Source: Ignavibacteria bacterium (GTDB lineage Bacteria > Bacteroidota > Ignavibacteria > Tepidaquicellales > Tepidaquicellaceae). From it: DNA of 64,000 bases. The position numbers and the translations under genes were made by a program. The stretch spans positions 62,001 through 126,000 of the forward strand of contig JADJTX010000016.1 in the NCBI GenBank assembly GCA_016710985.1, in the 5' to 3' direction. The notes beneath the pieces were generated by a model. It saw only the letters and a list, made by a program, of their open reading frames with translations, had not been told where the DNA came from and ran no database searches. Positions 1 through 11,705 of the stretch are shown here, piece by piece; position 1 is the first letter of the stretch; each line of letters begins with the position of its first letter.

Positions 1-266
1 CTGAATTGCTCTGTTATATGACCATATAAACTGCCCTGCGCAATATTCAAAGTCATTCACTCCCGGTTCTCCCTGATTGATCTGCAGGTAAATGTCAAAA
101 GAATGATACTGTCACGTTCCATACTGACAGGATTTGTTGTTCTTATGTTTTTGACTGTCATTTCAAAACGGGGATCTTCAGGATTAGGTTGAGCTTTGAT
201 AGTTTCACCGGGTTTCACAAGAGTCAGCAGGAATATTACAAGTATAGATCTGAATGAATTTTTCAT
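1..266 (-). CDS. N-terminal part of a secreted protein, cut by window edge, one frameshift
   Basis: Start ATG at 264-266 gives a signal peptide (MKNSFRSILVIFLLTLVKP...) ending near a KAQ cleavage site, so the product is exported. The open frame runs through SMERDSIILLTF and is then lost. In the neighbouring frame, from about position 104 to the window edge, the sequence reads FDIYLQINQGEPGV followed by NDFEYCAGQFIWSYN, which continues the protein sensibly. A one-base indel near 97-104, beside an AAAA run, explains the break. This style of N-terminus is common in secreted Bacteroidota-type proteins that carry a C-terminal sorting domain, but that end lies outside the window. The function is not recognisable from what is present. 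Confidence 0.6.
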
Positions 267-321
267 TTTTAACTCCTTTAATTTACTATTTATTTTTTAT
301 TTAATTTGGATTAATATAACT

Positions 322-384
322 ACTCAATACTCAATACTCAATACTCAATACTCAATACTCAATACTCAATACTCAATACCCAAT
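322..384. repeat. Heptanucleotide tandem array, word ACTCAAT
   Basis: Eight perfect 7-bp copies of ACTCAAT (322-377) are followed by one imperfect copy. The array lies between the end of the gene at 518-2028 and the start of the gene at the left edge. Translated, it gives the meaningless YSILNTQ repeat. It is one of several period-7 arrays in the window, each built from a different word. Confidence 0.95.
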
Positions 385-390
385 ACAATA

Positions 391-426
391 AAAAGAAGTC
401 TTCGACCCTCACCAAAGACTTCTTTT
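391..426 (-). terminator. Intrinsic terminator-like hairpin downstream of the 518-2028 gene
   Basis: AAAAGAAGTCTT at 391-402 is perfectly complementary to AAGACTTCTTTT at 415-426, giving a 12-bp stem with a 12-nt loop and a U-rich end on either strand. It sits downstream of the minus-strand gene that ends at 518. Confidence 0.8.
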
Positions 427-517
427 ATGTTATGCAGAATGTTAAGTTAGCTGACCACATGTCGCTTTTAACATCCCGCAGTTTTTTGTTTTTTCCTTTA
501 AAGATTGAGCATAAAAT

Positions 518-2028
518 TTATTTGTTAAGGATCATTTTCTTTGTCTCAGAAAAACTCCCTGCCGTCAGCTTATAAAAATATATACCGCTTGAAAATCCGC
601 TTCCGTCGAAAGTAAATTCTTTCTCACCTGCATTCAGGTATCCATTATAAAGAACAAATATCTCCTTCCCGCTGATATCATAAATGACCAATCTTACACT
701 ACCGGATTTTGAAAGATCGAATTTTATCTTTGTCACGGGATTAAAGGATTCGGATAGTTTTGATATAGTTTATATCTCACCGGTAACCTTGATGCTCCGG
801 GTTCATTGATTGATACGGTTCCGAAATTATTTTCAAATAGATTTCTTATTAATGAACTGCCTGACTTTAGTGATGTAATACTCTGTAAATTATTCGCACC
901 TCTCGCCACGAGCTGTGCAACAATTATAGTTTGAGTGTCACCGGGGTTTACGTTTGCCGGACCTGAACTTATCAAAAAACTTAAAATCACCTGCGCCAGA
1001 AATTCTGATCAGGAAATCCGGTCGGCAGATTAGTCATAGAATTTATCCAGACACTTCCGTCTTTTTTTAATCCCTGAAGAACATTAAAATATTCCCTGTC
1101 ATTTACAGGCGGACTTATCAGCGGGTTGCCGTTAAGGAACGGAGTGTAAGATGTTAAATACAGATTTTTATAACCTCTCTTTACGATCCTGTTATTTGAA
1201 GTGACCGGTCTGTATAATATTACAGAGTCATTGTTGCTGCCCGTGTATGATATATTTCCCGGACAGAACATTAAACGATATTGCGGCGGCGCTGCTCCAT
1301 ATACACCGTCATTGTTTGTTGAGTTGTAAGTGTAACTTATGTTAAGACTGCTGTCAGGTGAGATCCGGTCATCTCTAGCATTTCCAAGGTCATCGTCAGT
1401 ATATATTCCGGCGTAAAAAATTATTCCAGACGTTTGAACTTCTGTTTATAATTCTGAATTCAGAAAAAACGGTATATCCCTGGGGACCATTCAGATCAAA
1501 GACCCAGTCTGTTTCAAGGACCTGTGCCTTCATTGGAAATGTATTTGAATAGCCGTCTGTACAGGAAGAAAATAAAGTCTGCTCTCCGATCAAAAACGGT
1601 TTGCCGGTATTCCGTACATAAGCGCCCTGACTGCCGGGCCATTGAACATAATCAGAGCCCGTCGTATCTCCATTAACGATCTTATAAACTCTGTAAGCAG
1701 GATCATCAATACCCTGCGGATTTCCGTTGTTGTCAATATAGCCCGGCTTAAAATCACCTTCAGCTGATATAACAGTATCATTTCCGATGACCGCTCCTAT
1801 TACTAAATTCGAACTGTATCTGAGAAACATCCCGGAATTCGCAGGCCACTCAAAGCCGGCATTCCCGTTCTCAAAGTTCCTGTTGAATGTGCCGTTATTC
1901 TGAAAATATGTCGACACATTGTTGCCGTCAATTTTCTTATAGGATAAAATCAGATCAGTGTCAGACCGGAAACTCGGTGAAAACATAACTAATATCAACA
2001 ATGGAATTAAAAGCTCCGTCTTTTCATA
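518..2028 (-). CDS. Secreted protein with T9SS C-terminal sorting domain, multiple frameshifts
   Basis: Reconstructed from fragments at 1396-2001, 987-1271, 733-990 and 518-736. The likely start is the ATG at 2026-2028 (MKRRSF, then LLIPLLILVMFS after one slipped base). The C-terminus (NYPNP, LVIYDISGKEI, SGIYFYKLTAGSFSETKKM) is a canonical T9SS type-A sorting domain, so the protein is expected to cross the outer membrane. The middle module (NAGFEWPANSGMF..., PANVNPGDTQTIIVAQLVAR) is homologous to parts of the genes at 2353-5587 and 28183-30582. Breaks lie near 2010, 1395-1435, 1275, 990 and 735. Since essential dnaE nearby is equally broken, sequence error is more likely than real decay. No enzymatic domain is visible. 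Confidence 0.7.
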
Positions 2029-2061
2029 ATAGTTTATTTTAGTTAATGAAATCGTTTTCGT

Positions 2062-2349
2062 GAATCGTTAATCGTTAATCGTTAATCGCCAATCGTAAAA
2101 CGTAAAACTTCAATCGTCTCTATTCGTAACTCGTAATTAGTAATTAGTAATTAGTAATTAGTAATTAGTAATTAGTAATTAGTAATTAGTAATTAGTAAT
2201 TAGTAATTAGTAATTAGTAATTATTAATTAGTAATTAGTAATTAGTAATTAGTAATTAGTAATTAGTAATTAGTAATTAGTAATTAGTAATTAGTAATTA
2301 GTAATTAGTAATTAGTAATTAGTAATTAGTAATTAGTAATTAGTAATTG
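2062..2349. repeat. Long heptanucleotide array: CGTTAAT then about 31 copies of GTAATTA
   Basis: The intergenic stretch between two minus-strand secreted-protein genes holds almost nothing but period-7 repeats. CGTTAAT-type units run from 2062 to about 2095, degenerate units follow, and roughly 31 GTAATTA units run from 2133 to 2348 with a single variant unit near 2221-2227. It ends three bases before the stop of the upstream gene. No hairpin or gene is present. Confidence 0.95.
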
Positions 2350-2352
2350 CTC

Positions 2353-5300
2353 TTACCGAATGAACACCGCTATCTTCAGCGTCTTCACCCCGAGTTCTTT
2401 ACAGTCAACATACACAAGATACATTCCGCTGGCGACATTATTGCCGCTGTCGTTTTTCAGATCACTTCTCTAAGGAATTGTTCGGATCACTTTGGTTTCG
2501 GTCAATCCTTTTTACCAGTGTTCCGTCCAGTGTAAAAGTAAATACTGCGGCTTTGCGGAAGATGAGACACACTCAGTGAATCTCGCGCCGTCATCGATGT
2601 CTTCAAGATCGGACAAGCCGTATGGATTCGGAAAAACATTTATGCTGTACACTTCGGAAGAAGCAAGCTGCCTGTTGCCGAACTCAGTTCCTTTTACTTC
2701 CCAACTATACTTCACAGGAGGATCCCCGGAACAAAATCAGGACGCGTGATCCTTAAGGCGAAATAGTCAGCACATCACCGTTTGTCCATTGAGCAGGAAC
2801 TCCGTTTACATTTTTTACGCGGGGGAGCCAGGCATACATTATGTCGGTCGAAACAAATCCATTTGAAGATGTACCCAATGCCAAGATCCTTTGTAGTGTA
2901 AACCGTAGCAAGTACAGAATCATAAGAGGAAGCAAGGATATAAGTAAAATGATATTTTCCCAAAGAGGTAGTATCAAGGATTCCATAAGCCGTCGTTATC
3001 AGCATCAATGTAAGCAACATTCAGCTGCGCCTTGATTTCCGTTGGATGAATCAGTTCATCAACAGCAAATACACTGAAAGGTATATCAGTCATGTCTGCA
3101 TACGGAGTACTATTCAAATTAGTATCCGTCAGCAATACATTTCCCGTTAAAGGTTTATATCTGTATGCTTTTTGATTTTTGACCGAACACAATTTTAGTT
3201 TTTCTCAATGGTCCGCCATTTAACATCGGATTGTTAGATGAGACAGGCTGAAAAGAATTACCATTGGCTTTTACCCTTGTTACCAAACTTCTGAAAGCTC
3301 CGACAGTCGTAAAACTCATCCCGAGACTTCTGCTTTGAAACTGTCTTCCTGTAATTAACTTTGCTGTCTTTATTGCTGTAGTATCCGGGCGATGAACCAT
3401 TCTTTTCCCTGAGGTTCATAAGTCCAACACTTTTGATTTGTTTGATATTGTAACCGTATGCATTGTAAAATGCGTCATCAGGATCTTTAACTAAACCTGA
3501 GTCTTTCACCATCTGATGATTAAATATCAGACCATCGGCTCTTTTTACAGAATCCTGCGTCCCGCTGAAATTGTAGATGTTCTCAAATATTGAAGCTGTT
3601 CCGTTAATTACTTTCGTTACCGTCCAGTTGGGATTTGCATTCGTCCGCCGAAAGCAGAAGTGTATATTGCGCTTACTAATTTCAATGGATCATAAAATGA
3701 CAGGCATCACTCCTAAGTCTGTCTGATCTGTTTGTATTGTATCCCCGGGTTCGCAGCTGATCTGTGTTCCGGGAGCAATATTCTGCGGGACAACTCTTAT
3801 TATATTTGATTTCGGCGATTCATTTACTTTAGATAAGTAAAAAAGCCCGCCTGATGAATCGTAGTAATATGAAGTAACAGCGAATTTATATTCAGTGCCG
3901 TTGATAAAGTTTTTGTTACTTATTGTATCTTTATCAATTTCAAAATATCTTATTATGCCGTTGTTACTGCCTCTTTGGACTATGCCGTAGAATATTCCCG
4001 CATTCGGCGGGAGATAAATGCTGTCCAGTATATTTGTAATGCCGTCTTTTAAATCAAAAGTTTTTAGCAGAACAGTATCACTCGCGACAGGCTGATTTGT
4101 ATAAGTTCTGATCTGATAAATATTGTATCCCTGGAATTTATATGTTCCGCCGGTCAATATATTTTTAAAAGAATTATTCTGATTAGTATCTGTCCACGTT
4201 AAAGCAATTTTTCCATTGCCGGGTGCATAAGATGTTATTTCCGGAGAAGGTGATATAGTTTGCGGAGCCAGGTTATTATTATAAAAATTCTGAATGATCT
4301 TTGCTGTATTTCTTAACTGAGTAATGCTGTTCAGATTTGAATTTCCCTTTGCAATGATCTGAGCTGCGATTATAGTAATAGTATCACCCGGATTTACATT
4401 ATCAAACGGACCTGTACACGTAATAGAGCGTCTGTCATTGTCACCGGGATTTAACCACCCGGTCCCTGTTACAGGATCACCGGCAAATGGTGTTGTAGTT
4501 GTATCTCCAGTCGGACTTACCCAACGCGGACCTAATCTCCACAATCCTTTAAGAACCCGGTATACTTCTATATTTGACCCGGGATCTGAAGGCTGCGGAC
4601 TGCCTCCGTTATAATAATTAAATACTGTCATGCCTTCATCTATATACCCTGTCTTTTTAATAATATTATTACTTCCGAAGGGCTGAAAATATTTTACCGT
4701 ATCATTTGAATTTCCCGTATATTTTAAACTTCCTCTTATAAATTTAAACCCGACTGCCGGAGGAGCTATTCCGTATATCCCGTCATTGTTTGTTGAATTG
4801 TAAGTATAGCCTATTTGTAAATTCGTATCACATCCGACCTTATCATCAGTAGCAGTTCGAAGATCATCATCAGTCCATAATCCTAATTACATATGATTCC
4901 ATGTCCCTGATCGCTTTTATTAATGATCCTGTATTCCATAAAGATGGTGTTATTGAAAGGATCGGCAGGGTAACCGAGTTAAATTCTGTGTGATTGTAAG
5001 CCCAGTTGGTTTGAAGTATCTGAGCTTTTAGCGAGCGCACTTGAAGAACCTGGGAGATGAGGAAATCCCGTCTGTATAAACATAGAACATTGTCTGATCT
5101 CCCATAAGATAAGGTTTTCCGTCGGAGGTAAAATAGGCTCCCTGATTACCGGGCCAGTGTAAATAATCATAACTGTTTATATTACTTTTATTGATTTGAT
5201 ATATTCTGTAGGTAGAATCGTTCTGCGGATTTCCAAAATTATCTACATACCCGGGTTTATAATCATAGCCTATTCCAGCAACCGCAGCTTCAGCGCATCA

Positions 5301-5587
5301 CCTCCCCGAAACACATCCGAGCCAGATACTCGCTTAAGCATACCTGCAGTCTTCCTGCTCCCTTTCAGCCATTCGAATGCTCCGTTACCTGTGACTTGTC
5401 TCGGTTGAAACCGCCGTTCCTCCTGATGGAGTCAGAAGAATTAACATCCATTAGCATAGTATTTACGACACACGAATTGCCCGAAACTGCATTTTGATTT
5501 TTTCTCACAGGACCTTCATCATTAAGATCGAATGAAATAAAAACCAAAGCTGTAAATAGTATTAGTATTAAAATTATTTTTTTTCAT
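2353..5587 (-). CDS. Large secreted protein with FlgD-like C-terminus, heavily frameshifted
   Basis: Reconstructed as one gene of about 1,075 codons. The start is the ATG at 5585-5587 (MKK, then after one slipped base in an A run IILILILFTALVFISF, a signal peptide); the stop is at 2353-2355. The only long intact piece is 3690-4631. It contains DPVTGTGWLNPGDNDRRS and DNVNPGDTITIIAAQIIAKG, the module shared with the genes at 518-2028 and 28183-30582, then a fibronectin-III-like segment (GKIALTWTDTNQNN). The C-terminus (VYSINVFPNPYG, then DLKNDSGNNVASGMYLVYV in a shifted frame) resembles FlgD-like/T9SS ends. There are at least eight frame breaks. The product is probably a surface or extracellular protein of unknown role. 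Confidence 0.65.
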
Positions 5588-6001
5588 TGTCAGAAAATTA
5601 TCTCTTGGATTTTAACCGAGTTCATACCTTTGAATGTTGATCTTTCCTTCCTATTCCGTCTTTTCCCTGAGTACAGACTTGCCTTTGGCTTTGACCTTTT
5701 TTATCTTTTATTCCGGGGTTTTGCTGCTTTTGAACTTTAGCCTTCTGCATCTCACTTATTAATTTTATACAAAAATACTTACATTTTTATATGCGATGCA
5801 AAGATATTTTTTTGAGTTTTGAGGAGGGTTTTTCGTGAAAAGACCGTGATGAAAAGGATAATAAAGGAGTAGATAGTTTGATTTCGGTTTGTTTTCAAAG
5901 GAAATTCAAAGAAATTCTCAGGACACGAAATGCGATTTGTGGAAACCAGCGGATTTGGAATTTCGGAATTGGATTTTGCTGATTAAGTCTCAAAAGCTTT
6001 T

Positions 6002-6352
6002 ACCACTGAGGCACAGAGAACACAAAGGTACACAGAGATTATAACCGGTTTATTATTACTAATCTGAAGTTAGGCACTTTGTCATTCTGAACGAACGGAG
6101 CGCCCGCCTGATTGATAAACAGTTGATTTATACTTACAATCCGGCATGAAGCGGAGTGAAGTGAAGAATCCAATAACTAAGATAGAATTGAAGTATTTGG
6201 ATTTTTCGTCTGCTCAGAATGACAAAACATGTGTTCTGCGTAACTTGAGTTACCAATTAAAATATTAAAAATTACTTAATCTAAAATAAATAAAATTAAA
6301 TTCACTAAAGACTTTCTGTGAACTCTGTGTACTCTGGAGTCTCAGTGGTGAA
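6002..6352. repeat. Intergenic palindromic element with CACTGAG/CACAGAG ends
   Basis: ACCACTGAGGCACAGAGAAC at about 6003-6022 is inverted as CTGTGTACTCTGGAGTCTCAG plus TGGT at about 6325-6350, giving an imperfect long hairpin about 350 bp across. It fills most of the gene-free stretch 5588-6469. The rest of that stretch (5588-6001 and 6353-6469) is AT-rich, with short period-7 GGATTT/GGAATTT words near 5950-5982 and 6383-6415 and no supportable gene. Confidence 0.75.
6078..6226. repeat. Inner palindromic element TTTGTCATTCTGA...TCAGAATGACAAA
   Basis: A perfect 13-bp inverted repeat, 6078-6090 against 6214-6226, encloses degenerate CGGAGTGAAGTGAAGAATCC-type sequence. It lies inside the larger palindrome at 6002-6352, as if one mobile palindrome had landed in another. 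Elements starting GTCATTCTGA are familiar intergenic repeats in many environmental bacteria. Confidence 0.8.
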
Positions 6353-6469
6353 TTTTAGTTTTGAGACAGATATAGCTACAGGATTCCAAATCTGAGATCC
6401 CAAATTCCAAATTTGTATATTCTTTAATTCAAATATTTACTTTATGTTAATGGCAAATCAAATTTCCTG

Positions 6470-7839
6470 ATGCAGAAATTAAAACTCACTGAACTCGTAC
6501 TAAGCTTCACGCCCTCTGAACTGAGAAGATTCGGAGACTTCATCTGCTCTCCTTTTACAATAAAAACAAAAAGCTGATATTGATCTATGAGTATTTTGAA
6601 AATACAGTTGCATCTTCATCTGAGATATTATCCAAAGAAGAGCTCTGGAATTACATAAATCCCGGCGAGAAGTTCAGTGACTCCGGAGTACGGTCTTACT
6701 TATCTGATTTTAAAAAGCTGCTTGAAAAATTTGTAATTGTCATTGAAGAAGAAAAGAATCTGATGAATCAGAAGAATATACTGCTGAATTCGTATGCTGA
6801 AAGAAATTCACACAAAAATTTTGAAGTGCTGTCGAAAGAAATGGAAAGAATACTGGCAAATGACTTCACAAAAATTTTGATCATCATCTGCATAAAATAA
6901 TTTTGAAAGGACTTTGATCTTTAACGAAGGAAAAAATGTGGAAGTCAATCTCGATGAGATATATTACCGGCTGTCTGATTCGATCGATTATTATTTTCTT
7001 TCTTCAAAGCTGGATCTGATCAATTCTTTTCTCAGCAGAAAATATCACGTACTGGGCGGTTTTAAGCTAAACTTAAAATTCACTGATGAGATCATTTCTT
7101 ACATTGATAAGAAAATCTGAGCGAAATAAAGAAAACAATCCTTTCATCTACAGCGAATATCTGATATTTAAGATGATGACTGCTGATAATAATGATAAGT
7201 ATTTTCCGATCTTTCAGTCTTTTGTGTTAAAGAACATCTAGAAGTATGATCAGCAGTCGCTTGAACAGGTTTACTTTTCAATGATAAATTTCGGGTTCAA
7301 TAAAGTTGCCATGGGTGAAAGCGAATACCTTAATAAGCTGTTCGGTATTTACAGGTCTTTTTGAGATAAAAGGATTCTATTCAGACATGGAAAATTTTCA
7401 GGACATAGATTTCATCAGCATTGTAATTGCATCACTACGTCTGAATAAGATCAGCTGGGTGGAAAGCTTTGTCGGAAAATATAAGTCGAAACTGATCAAT
7501 GAATTTAAGAAAGATACGGTCAATCTCATTAAAGCTTTGATCAGCTTTGAGAAAAAAGAATATGACTCAGCCATAGAATTCCTTAATAAGGTGAATTATC
7601 AGAATTCATATTATTACTTAAAATCCAAAGAGACACTCATGCAGGTTTACTTTGAACAACAGGAATATGAAGCTCTTCAGTCGCTGATAGACTCGACAAG
7701 ACATTACCTAAACAGAAGGCGTGATGTATTATCTATTCATTATGAACGATATATGATGTTCCTAAAATATCTCGGAATGCTTCTGAAGTCTGTATACACG
7801 GATAAGAGTAATCTGATCATTTTAAAAAAAAGAGCTTAA
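6470..7839 (+). pseudogene. Frame-broken hypothetical protein (SELRRFGDFICSPF family)
   Basis: Start ATG at 6470 reads MQKLKLTELVLSFTPSELRR, then FGDFICSPF. After one missing T in the TTTT run at 6552-6555 it continues YNKNKKLILIYEYFENTVAS. Further fragments lie at 6580-6900, 6914-7120, about 7130-7360 and 7306-7839. There are four or more frame breaks and one in-frame TAG near 7239-7241. If the A run near 7825 is one base short, the frame extends to a TGA at 7895-7897. Proteins beginning 'S/E-EIRKFGLFIRSPFFNKN' form an uncharacterised family often seen in this phylum (from memory). The predicted protein is helical and rich in Leu, Lys and Glu, without signal peptide or catalytic motif. Whether it is truly broken or mis-sequenced cannot be decided here. 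Confidence 0.55.
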
Positions 7840-7889
7840 GAAAATATTAATGTCATCGCGAGGAATGGCTGATGGAGAAAACGGAAGAG

Positions 7890-7995
7890 ATAGTTGATAA
7901 TTGATAATTGATAATTGATAGTTGATGGTTGATAATTGATAATTGATAATTGATAATTGATAATTGATAATTGATAATTGATAGTTGATAATTGA
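7890..7995. repeat. Heptanucleotide array, word GATAATT
   Basis: About 15 units of GATAATT, with variants GATAGTT and GATGGTT, fill the gap between the broken hypothetical gene and dnaE. Confidence 0.93.
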
Positions 7996-8070
7996 AACAA
8001 GGCAATTGCTTTCAAAGGAAGATAAATGAATATAATTTCCTCAATTATTTTTTTAACTTAAGAGCAAACC

Positions 8071-8092
8071 ATTAATTCTTAATTCTTAATTA
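8071..8092. repeat. Short heptanucleotide array TTAATTC x3, directly upstream of dnaE
   Basis: Three period-7 units (ATTAATTCTTAATTCTTAAT) end four bases before the TTG start codon of dnaE. They occupy the place where a ribosome-binding site would be expected. Confidence 0.8.
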
Positions 8093-8095
8093 AAA

Positions 8096-11000
8096 TTGTC
8101 AGAGTACATTCACCTGCATAGTCATTCCCATTATTCACTGCTTGATGCTATATCCACTATCAACGGGCTGGTGGATGCTGCTGTGGAGAATAAGATGAAG
8201 GCGGTAGCGCTCACGGATCACGGCGTTATGTACGGAGTAATGGATTTTTATAAGAAGGCAAAGTCTAGGGGAATAAAACCTGTTATCGGATGCGAAGTTT
8301 ATGTCGCGCAGTCAGGTTCACGTTTTGATAAAGGAAAAAAATTCGTAAAGGCGGTTGAAGATATAGAAGATCAGAATCTGGAAAACTCGGACGGACTTAC
8401 TTCTACCAATATTAACTACGCTCACTTAATTTTACTTGCAAAGGATGAAGCCGGCTACAAAAATCTCATCAAGCTGACTTCCATTGGACATACAGAAGGA
8501 TACTATTATAAGCCACGGATTGATATAGAGGTTCTCAGCAAATACAGCGAAGGACTTGTTGCAACTTCAGCATGCGCCGGCGGAGTGATCTCGTGTTACA
8601 TTACAAGAAATGACATGGCTACTGCGGAGAAGATGACTGGAGTCTATAAAGATATTTTCGGTGAAGACTTTTATCTCGAGATTCAGGATCATGATATTCC
8701 TGCCGAGAAAAAAGTAATGGAAGCCATGCCTAAGCTAGCTAAGAAATTCGGACTGAAGCTGATAGCGACTAATGATGTTCATTACATAAAACGGGAACAT
8801 GCTATAGCATAATATCTATCTTAACATCAGCGCGAAGCAGTCGCAAAGTCAATCCGAACTACGGGCAAACTGACGTTATAAATAATCTCCGGTACGGAAC
8901 AGATCAGATCTATTTTAAGTCTGCAGGCGAGATGTGCGAGCTTTTCAAAGATTATCCGGAGGCTATAAGATCAACTATTGAAGTCACTGAAAAATGCAAT
9001 CTCGAACTCGACACTGACCAATTTCATGCCGAATTACAAAATACCGGATGAAGAGAAAAAAATAATAACTTTTGATGATTACCTTGAAAAGCTTTCCATA
9101 GAAGGTCTTAAAAACAAATTTGAGAATGTAACCAAGGAAGCTGAGGACAGACTTAACTTTGAACTTGATGTGATAAGGCGTATGAATTTCTCCGGATACT
9201 TTCTTATAGTTCAGGATTTTATTAATTATGCTAAGAGTAAAGGAATTCTTGTCGGTCCGGGAAGGGGAAGCGCTGCGGGAAGTCTTGTATGCTTCTGTAT
9301 TGGAATAACAAATGTAAACCCGCTTGACTATGACCTGCTGTTTGAAAGATTTTTAAATCCTGAAAGAATTTCCATGCCGGACATAGACATTGATTTTCAG
9401 GATGACAGGAGAGATGAGGTCATTCAATATGCAAAGGAAAAGTACGGTGAGAGTTCGGTCGCGCAGATCGTCACATTCAACAAGCTCGCGCCGCGCGGGG
9501 TTTTGAAGGATGTCGGAAGAGTTTTGAATTTTCCCTTTCAGGAAATCAACGATCTGACCAAGACCATTCCCATTATTTTCGGAAAAGTGAAGAAGCTTGA
9601 AGAATGCATGAAAGAAGAACCGGACTTTAAGAAATATTTTGAGACCGGCGATACTTTTCAAAAAGAAGAGAAGAAAAATTATTTGAATACTGTACCGTTC
9701 TCGAAAATCTGAATAAGAATTCTTCAATACATGCATCCGGACTTGTCATAGCTCCGGGAAACGTAACAGATTATGTACCGCTTTCAAAAGTAACTGGTGA
9801 AGACAATGTCTTCTGCACGCAGTTTGACATGAATCAGCTTGAAGATGCAGGTCTGATCAAAATAGATTTTCTCGGTTTAAAAGAGCTGAAGGTTTTGGGG
9901 AGAGCTCTTGCTCTGATCAACAAAAAGTATAAGACCAGCCTTACGACAGACGATATTCCGCTTGATGATCCAAAAACATACGAGCTGTTTTCATCAGGCT
10001 CAACGATCGGGATTTTTCAGTTTTCAAAAAGCAAGATGCGGGAATCTCTTGCCAAGCTGAAGCCGAAGAACATTAATGACCTGGCTGCAATGAATGCTTT
10101 ACCGTCCGGGACCGATGAAACTCATTCCGGATTTCATAGATATGAGAAACGGTAAAAAGCCCATCACATACGTTCATCCGAAAATGGAGAAAACACTAAA
10201 GGAAACTTACGGTGTAATAGTTTATCAGGAACAGGTGATGCAGATCGCAAGGGACGTTGCGGGATTTTCACTTGCAGAAGCTGATAACATGAGAAAAGCC
10301 ATGGGAAAGAAGAATAAGGAAACGATGAACAAGGTAAAAGAAAAATTTATTTCAGGCGCGGTAAAGAATGAAGTTTCAAAGAAAGTTGCAACAGAAATAT
10401 TCAGTTTGATCCTTGATTTTGCCGACTACGGATTTAATAAATCGCACGGAGTTGCATATTCGATCCTGGCATTTTATACTGCTTATCTTAAGACCCATTA
10501 CCCTCTTGAGTTTCTGACTGTTTCAATGGCGTGCAGAAAAGATGATGAAGTCGAATTACAGCAGCTGGCAAACGAGTGCCGCAAGATGAAGATAAAATTG
10601 CGTCCGCCTGATGTGAATGAAAGTGAAATGGATTTCGCGATACGGTATTTTAACGAAGAAGATAAAGTGGGAGAAATTCTTTACGGGCTGAGCGCAATCA
10701 AAAATGTAGGTGAAAAGGCAGCTCTGAATATTATCAGCGAAAGAAATGAGAACGGTAAATACACAGGGTTCATTGATTTTTTAAAGCGGGTTGATCTGAG
10801 ACTGGTAAATAAAAAATGCGTGGAGAATTTGATTTTCTCCGGAGCTTTTGATACAATTGAACCCAACAGGAATAAATTATTCCTCAATCTTGAGCGCTCG
10901 ACAATGTATGCTTCAAGATACGCTACAAGCCAGGAGGTAAAAGGTCAGGAAGGTTTATTTGGTGACAGCGGTAATTCAAAAGTAGTAAATCAGGATTATA

Positions 11001-11662
11001 TTATTCAGGACTATGAGGAGTTTCCTGAAACGGAAAAATATAACAGAGAAAAAGCGGCAATTGGTTTTTACATAACCGGTCATCCTCTTGCAAAATATGA
11101 AAAGGATATTGAGGGCTTCATTGACCTGACTTTCGGCGAAGATCCCGGAGAGCTTGATTTCAAACGCCTTAAAACTGTTACAATGTGCGGCGTAATAAAT
11201 GATTCACAGGTAAAATTATCGAAGAAAGGAAATAAGTTTGTAGTATTTAATCTCGTTGATTTTTATGGTTCGGGAGAGTGCGTTGCATTCGGAAAGTTAT
11301 ATGAAACAAAGGCTCACTTATTCAGCAATGATAATCTTGTAATAGTGCGGGGAACACCTGACGAGAACGGTGATAAGATAAAATTACTGGTAAATGAAAT
11401 TTACAGCATAGATGCATTCCTGGAATTGTTTACAAGGAATCTGACAATTTATCTCAATGAGAAGAAAACAGATGTTTCGGATCTGTATCTTATAAAAAAA
11501 ACTGTCGAAAACAATCCCGGAACATCAAACTTGTTTTTCAGCGTTATGAATACCACTCACTCAAAAGCATATGTTTCGAAAGAATACAAAATAAAGGCAA
11601 CAAAGGAATTAATTTCAAACTTGAAAAATATAGTTGGAGAAAATAACTTAAAGCTAAATTAA
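8096..11662 (+). CDS. dnaE: DNA polymerase III alpha subunit, with several frameshifts
   Basis: The catalytic subunit of the replicative DNA polymerase, about 1,185 codons if the frame is restored. The order of parts is the PHP domain (SEYIHLHSHSHYSLLDA), palm with GPGRGSAAGSLVCFC and the catalytic acidic motif PDIDIDFQDDRRDEV (about 9376-9420), LYRPGPMK at about 10095, FNKSHGVAYS, and an OB-fold region near 11180-11290. The start is TTG at 8096; the family N-terminus M-S-E-(Y/F)-I-H-L-H supports it. No Shine-Dalgarno is visible. Intact pieces are 8096-8812, 8978-9712, 9829-10155 and 10094-11662. Breaks lie near 8805-8870 (two), 9020, 9690 and 10095. As the gene is essential, these are most likely sequence errors rather than a pseudogene. 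trxA follows 43 bp downstream. Confidence 0.93.
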
Positions 11663-11705
11663 ATCATTCATAAATTTCATTATATAAAGAAAGGAATAAA
11701 ATAAA

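Noticed and set aside
196..450. Plus-strand ORF translating the ACTCAAT array (YSILNTQ repeats)
   Set aside because: It is only the six-frame reading of a period-7 repeat and a terminator, with no start signal or family.
2062..2349. Possible CRISPR array because of regular repeats
   Set aside because: The repeat unit is 7 bp with no spacers and no cas genes nearby; it is a simple tandem array.
8096..11662. dnaE as a genuine pseudogene
   Set aside because: It encodes the replicative polymerase with all catalytic motifs conserved, so indel errors are more likely.
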